Source of the DNA: Pseudomonadota bacterium
GTDB lineage: Bacteria; Pseudomonadota; Alphaproteobacteria; Rhizobiales; Devosiaceae
DNA length: 10,988 nucleotides
NCBI GenBank assembly: GCA_023415605.1
Contig: JAEZKB010000085.1
Location: 1-10,988, forward strand
Direction of reading: 5' to 3'
Below, in pieces: positions 7,447 to 10,988 of this stretch. The position numbers and the translations under genes are program-made. The number at the start of each line of letters is the position of its first letter. Position 1 is the first letter of the stretch. The notes beneath the pieces were generated by a model, which saw only the letters and a list, made by a program, of their open reading frames with translations, was not told where the DNA came from and did no database searches.

Positions 7447-7473
7447 ATCAGTTTAGAACAATTCGAAACTGAT
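7447..7473. promoter_or_regulatory. Irr-type iron control element (ICE)
   Basis: ATCAGTTTAGAA, a 3-base centre CAA and TTCGAAACTGAT form a 27-bp palindrome with a single mismatched pair. The core matches the Rhizobiales ICE pattern TTTAGAA-N3-TTCTAAA except for one base. Irr is a Fur-family regulator that accumulates when iron and heme are low. It represses genes for iron-using proteins when its site overlaps or follows a promoter. Here the site lies just downstream of the predicted suf start site, so repression under iron limitation is expected. It could also act on the divergent hydrolase gene. Comparative studies that I recall place Irr sites before suf genes in this order. Confidence 0.75.
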
Positions 7474-7611
7474 GTTCCGGCCCGCGGTCTGGACCTTCCG
7501 GCCGCGTGACGGCTTGGGTGAGCTCTCCTTGTAGTGAAAGTGAGCGCCCGATTTCAAGAAGTGTTTCGGGCCGTTGCGACCGCCTTCAGGGCTGCCACGG
7601 CATTTCGGCAT
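7453..7611 (-). CDS. Candidate 52-codon small ORF antisense to the suf leader
   Basis: An ATG-initiated frame of 52 codons covers most of the suf leader on the minus strand and ends with TAA inside the ICE palindrome. The peptide is basic and rich in Gly, Ser, Lys and Arg (it starts MPKCRGSPEGGRNG and ends GRNISFELF), with no membrane segment. By hand count about 39 of 52 third positions are G or C, against about 27 of 52 at first and second positions. That bias resembles coding sequence in a high-GC genome. Against it, there is no Shine-Dalgarno sequence, the start lies 20 bases from the desulfurase ATG, and I do not recognise the product. It may be a chance frame. Confidence 0.25.
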   Translation of the reverse strand: MPKCRGSPEGGRNGPKHFLKSGAHFHYKESSPKPSRGRKVQTAGRNISFELF

Positions 7612-7630
7612 GAGGTTCGGGCAAGGTTCG

Positions 7631-8785
7631 ATGACGCGACCGGCGATCTATCTCGACCATAATGCGTCCGCGCCTCTGTTGCCCGAGGCGCGCGAGGCGA
7701 TGATCGCTGCGCTCGATCTCACTGGTAATCCATCCTCTGTGCACAGCCATGGCCGCGCTTTGCGCGGAGTAGTGGATGCGGCCCGCGGCAAGGTCGCCAG
7801 GTTGGCCGGCGCCGAGCGGGACCAGGTCGTGTTCACTGGTTCGGCGACCGAGGCGATCACGCAGGCGATTGTCGGTGGCGCCAGGGCTTTTGGCGTCGAC
7901 GCGATCGTCACTTCGGGGGGCGAACATGCGGCGGTGTTGAAGGGGGCGGAGGCCACCGGGCTGCCGGTCAAGCAGGTCGGGTTGGATGCCGACGGGCTGA
8001 TCAAGATCGAAGAGATCGCCGCGGCGCTGAAGTCGGCCGATGCCGTCGGCATGAAGCTTCTGGTGGCCGTGCATCTGGTCAACAACGAGACCGGGGTGAT
8101 CCAGCCCGTCGATCGGATCGAAGTGCTGGTGGGGCCGAGCCCGCATTACCTCTTCGTCGACGCCGTTCAGGCTTTCGGTAAGATCGGACTCGAATTTTCG
8201 TCTCGCGCACCCGATATGGTGGCGGTGAGCGGTCACAAGATCGGGGCTCCAACCGGTATTGGCGCACTGCTGATGAAGGGGCACGCCGATCAGGTGCGGC
8301 TTATCCCGGGCGGCGGGCAGGAGACCGGACGGCGCGGCGGTACTGAGGCCGCAGCGTCGATTGCGGCATTCGGCGCGGCCGCGGAAGCGTTCCCGAACCG
8401 GTTATATGACGCCAATGTCAGCGAACTGGTACGGATCGCGGAAGACGGTATGCGGCTGATCGCGCCCGATCTCGTGGTCTTCGGCGAAAAGGCGGACCGG
8501 ATCGGGAACGTCAGCAACTTTGCCGTGCCGGGACTCAAGAGTTCGGTCGCCATGATGGGGCTCGATCTCGCGGGCCTGTCGGTATCGTCGGGATCGGCCT
8601 GTTCCTCCGGCAAGGTGGGACCAAGCCATGTGCTCGCCGCCATGGGTGTGCCGCCTGCATTGAGTGAGTGCGCCATGCGCGTCAGTTTTGGATGGAATTC
8701 GACGATCGATGACGTCGAAGCCTATCTCAAGGGTTTTGGTGAGGTCGTCGGCAGGCACAGGGCCCGCCACGGCGTCGCAGCTTAG
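7631..8785 (+). CDS. Cysteine desulfurase (IscS/NifS-type), first gene of the suf operon
   Basis: This PLP enzyme removes sulfur from cysteine as an enzyme-bound persulfide and supplies it to Fe-S cluster assembly in the cytoplasm. From the ATG at 7631 it has 384 residues. The frame opens earlier (TTG at 7574, ATG at 7610) but only this start gives the usual short N-terminus (MTRPAIYLDHNASAPL) and has AAGG four bases upstream. The catalytic set is complete: H99 (GGEHAA), D177 and Q180 (VDAVQA), H202-K203 (SGHK, the PLP lysine) and C324 in SSGSACSSG. Spacing matches E. coli IscS closely, and the active-site loop is the longer group I form rather than the SufS form. It corresponds to the gene often named sufS2 or iscS in rhizobial suf operons. 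Only 10 bases separate it from sufB. Confidence 0.95.
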   Translation: MTRPAIYLDHNASAPLLPEAREAMIAALDLTGNPSSVHSHGRALRGVVDAARGKVARLAGAERDQVVFTGSATEAITQAIVGGARAFGVDAIVTSGGEHAAVLKGAEATGLPVKQVGLDADGLIKIEEIAAALKSADAVGMKLLVAVHLVNNETGVIQPVDRIEVLVGPSPHYLFVDAVQAFGKIGLEFSSRAPDMVAVSGHKIGAPTGIGALLMKGHADQVRLIPGGGQETGRRGGTEAAASIAAFGAAAEAFPNRLYDANVSELVRIAEDGMRLIAPDLVVFGEKADRIGNVSNFAVPGLKSSVAMMGLDLAGLSVSSGSACSSGKVGPSHVLAAMGVPPALSECAMRVSFGWNSTIDDVEAYLKGFGEVVGRHRARHGVAA

Positions 8786-8795
8786 GAAGAAGTCT

Positions 8796-10295
8796 ATGTC
8801 TCGTTACGATATCCCGACGCTGAAGGAAGAGATCGAGGATGATACCGTCGAGCAGGTGCTCGCGCTCGATGTCGACAAGTACAAGTACGGGTTCGAGACG
8901 CAGCTCGAGACGGAAAAGGCTCCCAAAGGCCTGAACGAAGACACTATCCGCTTCATCTCGGCCAAGAAGGAAGAGCCCGAGTGGATGCTGCAGTGGCGGC
9001 TGGAAGCCTATCGGCGCTGGCTGACCATGACCGAGCCGACCTGGGCCAAGGTGCATTACCCCCAGATCGACTTCCAGGACATGTACTATTACGCGGCGCC
9101 CAAGGGGTCGAACAGGCCCAAGAGTCTCGACGAGGTCGATCCGGCTCTGCTCGAAATGTACGAGAAGCTCGGCGTGCCGCTCAAGGAGCGCGAGCTGCTG
9201 GCCGGTGTCGAGCAACCCAGAGTGGCCGTGGATGCGGTGATCGACTCGGTGTCGGTGGCGACCACGTTCCGCGATGAGCTCAACAAGATGGGCATCATTT
9301 TCTGCTCGATCAGCGAGGCGATCCGGGAGTACCCGGACCTGGTCAAGCAGTACCTGGGATCGGTCGTGCCGGTCTCGGACAACTACTATGCGACGCTCAA
9401 CTCGGCTGTCTTCACCGACGGGTCGTTCTGCTACATCCCCAAGGGCGTGCGCTGCCCGATGGAGCTCTCGACCTACTTCCGCATCAATGAGGCCAAGACC
9501 GGCCAGTTCGAGCGCACGCTGCTCATCGCCGACGAAGGCGCCTATGTCTCCTACCTCGAAGGCTGCACGGCGCCGGCGCGCAATGAGCACCAGCTCCATG
9601 CGGCGGTAGTCGAACTCGTTGCCCTCAAGGACGCCGAGATCAAGTACTCGACGGTGCAGAACTGGTTCCCCGGCGACAAAGACGGGAAGGGCGGCGTCTA
9701 CAACTTCGTGACCAAGCGCGGCGACTGCCGCGGGGACAACTCGAAGATTTCGTGGACGCAGGTTGAGACCGGTTCGGCCATCACCTGGAAGTATCCCAGC
9801 TGCATCCTGCGCGGCGACAATTCGTCGGGCGAGTTCTATTCGATCGCCATTTCGAACGGTTATCAGCAGGTCGACAGCGGCACCAAGATGCTGCACCTGG
9901 GCAAGAACACCACGAGCCGGATCATCTCCAAGGGCATCGCGGCGGGCTTTTCGGACAACACCTATCGCGGCCAGGTCTCAGCGCATGCCAAAGCCAAGGG
10001 CGCTCGCAACTTTACGCAGTGCGACAGCTTGCTGATCGGCGACAAATGCGGGGCGCATACGGTGCCCTATATCGAGAGCAAGAATGCGTCCGCCGTGTTC
10101 GAGCACGAGGCGACGACCTCGAAGATCTCGGACGACCAGATGTTCTACTGCATGCAGCGCGGGCTGTCGGAGGAAGAGGCCGTGGCGCTGATCGTCAACG
10201 GCTTCGTCCGCGACGTTCTGCAGCATCTGCCGATGGAGTTCATGGTCGAGACGCAGAAGCTGATCTCGATCTCGCTCGAAGGCAGCGTAGGCTGA
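8796..10295 (+). CDS. sufB: Fe-S cluster assembly scaffold protein SufB
   Basis: SufB is the scaffold subunit of the cytoplasmic SufBCD complex, where Fe-S clusters are built before transfer to target proteins. The ATG at 8796 gives 499 residues, the normal length (E. coli SufB has 495). AGGA, overlapping the desulfurase stop, lies 8 bases upstream; the longer open frame reaching back into the desulfurase gene is not used. Residues matching those important in E. coli SufB are present: C257 in EGCTAP (E. coli C254), C409 in QCDSLLIG (C405) and the E436-H437-E438 group in FEHEATTSKI (E432-E434). The beta-helix core and the helical C-terminus that contacts SufC look intact. A 10-base gap to the desulfurase gene indicates a shared transcript. 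Confidence 0.98.
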   Translation: MSRYDIPTLKEEIEDDTVEQVLALDVDKYKYGFETQLETEKAPKGLNEDTIRFISAKKEEPEWMLQWRLEAYRRWLTMTEPTWAKVHYPQIDFQDMYYYAAPKGSNRPKSLDEVDPALLEMYEKLGVPLKERELLAGVEQPRVAVDAVIDSVSVATTFRDELNKMGIIFCSISEAIREYPDLVKQYLGSVVPVSDNYYATLNSAVFTDGSFCYIPKGVRCPMELSTYFRINEAKTGQFERTLLIADEGAYVSYLEGCTAPARNEHQLHAAVVELVALKDAEIKYSTVQNWFPGDKDGKGGVYNFVTKRGDCRGDNSKISWTQVETGSAITWKYPSCILRGDNSSGEFYSIAISNGYQQVDSGTKMLHLGKNTTSRIISKGIAAGFSDNTYRGQVSAHAKAKGARNFTQCDSLLIGDKCGAHTVPYIESKNASAVFEHEATTSKISDDQMFYCMQRGLSEEEAVALIVNGFVRDVLQHLPMEFMVETQKLISISLEGSVG

Positions 10296-10312
10296 TCGCA
10301 GGAGCAGGGCCG

Positions 10313-10606
10313 ATGGCGAAGTACTGGTTCGCACGACGTTTTCCCGTCGATCAAGTGCAGAACAACCGCATGGCGCCGGTTTCCAGCGAAGGCTGGGCCG
10401 TGGTGGCGCTGTTCGCCGGCTGCATGGTCGCAGGCGCCGTCGGGCTGTTCCTGTTCTCGTTCGCCTATCGTGAGCCCTTCATCGGCGTGGTGACGATGGC
10501 GGTCTTCGCCATTGCCGGCGCCGCGGCCTTCATCGCTCTCGCCTCCATCAAGGGCGACAAGAACCACACCATCGACGACTACAAGGCGGGGAGGGTGCGA
10601 TCGTGA
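10313..10606 (+). CDS. Small two-helix membrane protein of unknown function, between sufB and sufC
   Basis: The 97-residue product is not a family I can name. The ATG has GGAG 8 bases upstream and lies 17 bases after the sufB stop, so it is in the suf transcript. A short N-terminal part rich in aromatic and basic residues (KYWFARRFP) and an APVSSEGW segment lead into two hydrophobic helices (about 28-50 and 56-77) joined by a tight YREP turn. The C-terminal tail is polar (KGDKNHTIDDYKAGR). This predicts a hairpin in the inner membrane with both ends on the same side. The short N-terminus before an SxEGW-type helix is reminiscent of small membrane proteins common in alphaproteobacteria. Usually sufB and sufC are adjacent, so this gene is an insertion into the standard order. 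Any link to Fe-S assembly is only by position. Confidence 0.8.
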   Translation: MAKYWFARRFPVDQVQNNRMAPVSSEGWAVVALFAGCMVAGAVGLFLFSFAYREPFIGVVTMAVFAIAGAAAFIALASIKGDKNHTIDDYKAGRVRS

Positions 10607-10707
10607 GTGGACGCCTCGTTAGCCTCGCTGCCACCTACCTATCTATTTCCTACGACAACGCGGCGGTTAGACCCTTTCCGGCCGCTGCAGAAAGCCAAGA
10701 TCGATGA
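10603..10707 (+). CDS. Candidate 34-codon linker ORF between the membrane protein gene and sufC
   Basis: A GTG at 10603 overlaps the preceding stop codon (GTGA), and the frame ends at a TGA overlapping the sufC start (ATGA). A purine-rich GGGGAGGG at 10588-10595 lies 7 bases before the GTG, a strong Shine-Dalgarno sequence with no other obvious use. sufC itself has only a weak ribosome site. The arrangement suggests ribosomes read through the gap and restart at sufC. Against a conserved protein, by hand count only about 18 of 34 third positions are G or C, so the codon bias of real genes here is lacking. The peptide has no recognised motif. It may matter as a coupling device rather than for its product. 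Confidence 0.35.
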   Translation: MSGRLVSLAATYLSISYDNAAVRPFPAAAESQDR

Positions 10708-10988
10708 CTACGCCCATGCTCGAAATCCGCAACCTCCACGCCCGCATCGAGGACCGCGAAATCCTCAAAGGTGTGAACCTCGTGGTTCCGCGTGGGGAAG
10801 TGCACGCCATCATGGGCCGCAACGGCTCGGGCAAGTCGACGCTGAGCTACGTGCTCGCCGGCAAGGAAGACTACGAGGTCACCTCGGGCGAAGTGCTGCT
10901 CGACGGCGAGAACATCCTGGAGATGGACCCGTCAGAGCGCGCGGTGGCCGGCCTGTTCCTCGCCTTCCAGTATCCGATCGAAATCTCC
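10704..10988 (+). CDS. sufC: SufC, ATPase of the SufBCD complex (5' part only)
   Basis: The first 95 residues are present and the gene runs off the right edge. SufC is the ABC-type ATPase that binds SufB and SufD and drives the conformational change needed for cluster assembly; it is cytoplasmic despite its transporter-like fold. The start LEIRNLHARIEDREILKGV is typical. Walker A is GRNGSGKST (38-46), with Arg where many SufC proteins have Pro. The Q-loop appears as AFQYP near residue 91. The ATG at 10704 overlaps the TGA of the preceding small frame. An in-frame ATG at 10716 is an alternative start that would give MLEIRNL, and neither has a strong Shine-Dalgarno sequence. sufD, a second desulfurase, sufT and sufA would be expected beyond the window. 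Confidence 0.97.
   Translation, partial: MTTPMLEIRNLHARIEDREILKGVNLVVPRGEVHAIMGRNGSGKSTLSYVLAGKEDYEVTSGEVLLDGENILEMDPSERAVAGLFLAFQYPIEIS

Noticed and set aside
6551..7456. 301-codon plus-strand frame opposite the alpha/beta hydrolase gene.
   Set aside because: The hydrolase on the minus strand has a complete catalytic triad; the opposing frame reads as compositional shadow.
7472..7534. 20-codon plus-strand frame starting inside the ICE, as a possible suf leader peptide.
   Set aside because: It has no Shine-Dalgarno sequence, its start is within the operator palindrome, and it shows no run of regulatory codons such as Cys.
8664..8795. Upstream extension of sufB into the desulfurase gene.
   Set aside because: The extra 44 residues are out-of-frame desulfurase sequence. 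The ATG at 8796 has a well-placed AGGA and gives the normal SufB N-terminus.
8727..9896. 389-codon minus-strand frame opposite sufB.
   Set aside because: sufB is unambiguous and intact on the plus strand, and the antisense product has no domain features.
1..10988. CRISPR arrays, insertion sequences, tRNA or rRNA genes, phage or toxin-antitoxin modules.
   Set aside because: No regular repeat-spacer pattern, transposase-like protein, cloverleaf-like sequence or defence-type protein was recognised on either strand. Gene content is typical core genome.

Overview
The window looks like chromosomal core sequence from a high-GC alphaproteobacterium, most likely order Hyphomicrobiales and perhaps a Devosia-like lineage. 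The order is supported by three things: a suf operon led by an IscS/NifS-type cysteine desulfurase, an Irr-type iron control element in front of that operon, and the trio of membrane-anchored M23-like protein, BCP-type peroxiredoxin and giant AsmA-like protein. The genus is a guess from protein style; no search was run.

Layout from left to right. (1) Positions 1-1118, minus strand: a truncated membrane-anchored coiled-coil protein, probably the N-terminus of an M23 peptidoglycan hydrolase, downstream of a bcp/PrxQ peroxiredoxin. (2) 1274-4750, plus strand: a 1158-residue AsmA/YhdP-like envelope protein, divergent from bcp. (3) 4768-5287: a universal stress protein gene behind a perfect FNR/FixK-type palindrome, suggesting low-oxygen induction. 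(4) 5308-5329: a strong hairpin between convergent usp and tyrS. (5) 5326-7345, minus strand: tyrosyl-tRNA synthetase and, upstream of it, a conserved alpha/beta hydrolase. Two adjacent palindromes fill the roughly 100-bp gap between these genes. (6) 7406-7630: the suf control region, with a good sigma-70-like promoter followed at once by an Irr/ICE-like palindrome. (7) 7631-10988, plus strand: the suf operon, with a cysteine desulfurase, sufB, an uncharacterised two-helix membrane protein, a possible 34-codon linker ORF and the 5' part of sufC, which runs off the window.

How the genes work together: the desulfurase mobilises sulfur as persulfide, and SufB with SufC (and presumably SufD beyond the edge) builds Fe-S clusters. 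The promoter and ICE arrangement implies repression by Irr when iron is scarce. The left half is an envelope and stress neighbourhood (cell wall hydrolase-like, lipid-transport-like, thiol peroxidase, universal stress protein). No mobile element, CRISPR array, rRNA or tRNA was recognised, and no gene-free stretch exceeds 300 bases; the longest is 285 bases at 7346-7630. I see no wholly new system. The least explained items are the membrane protein and the chained small ORF inserted between sufB and sufC.
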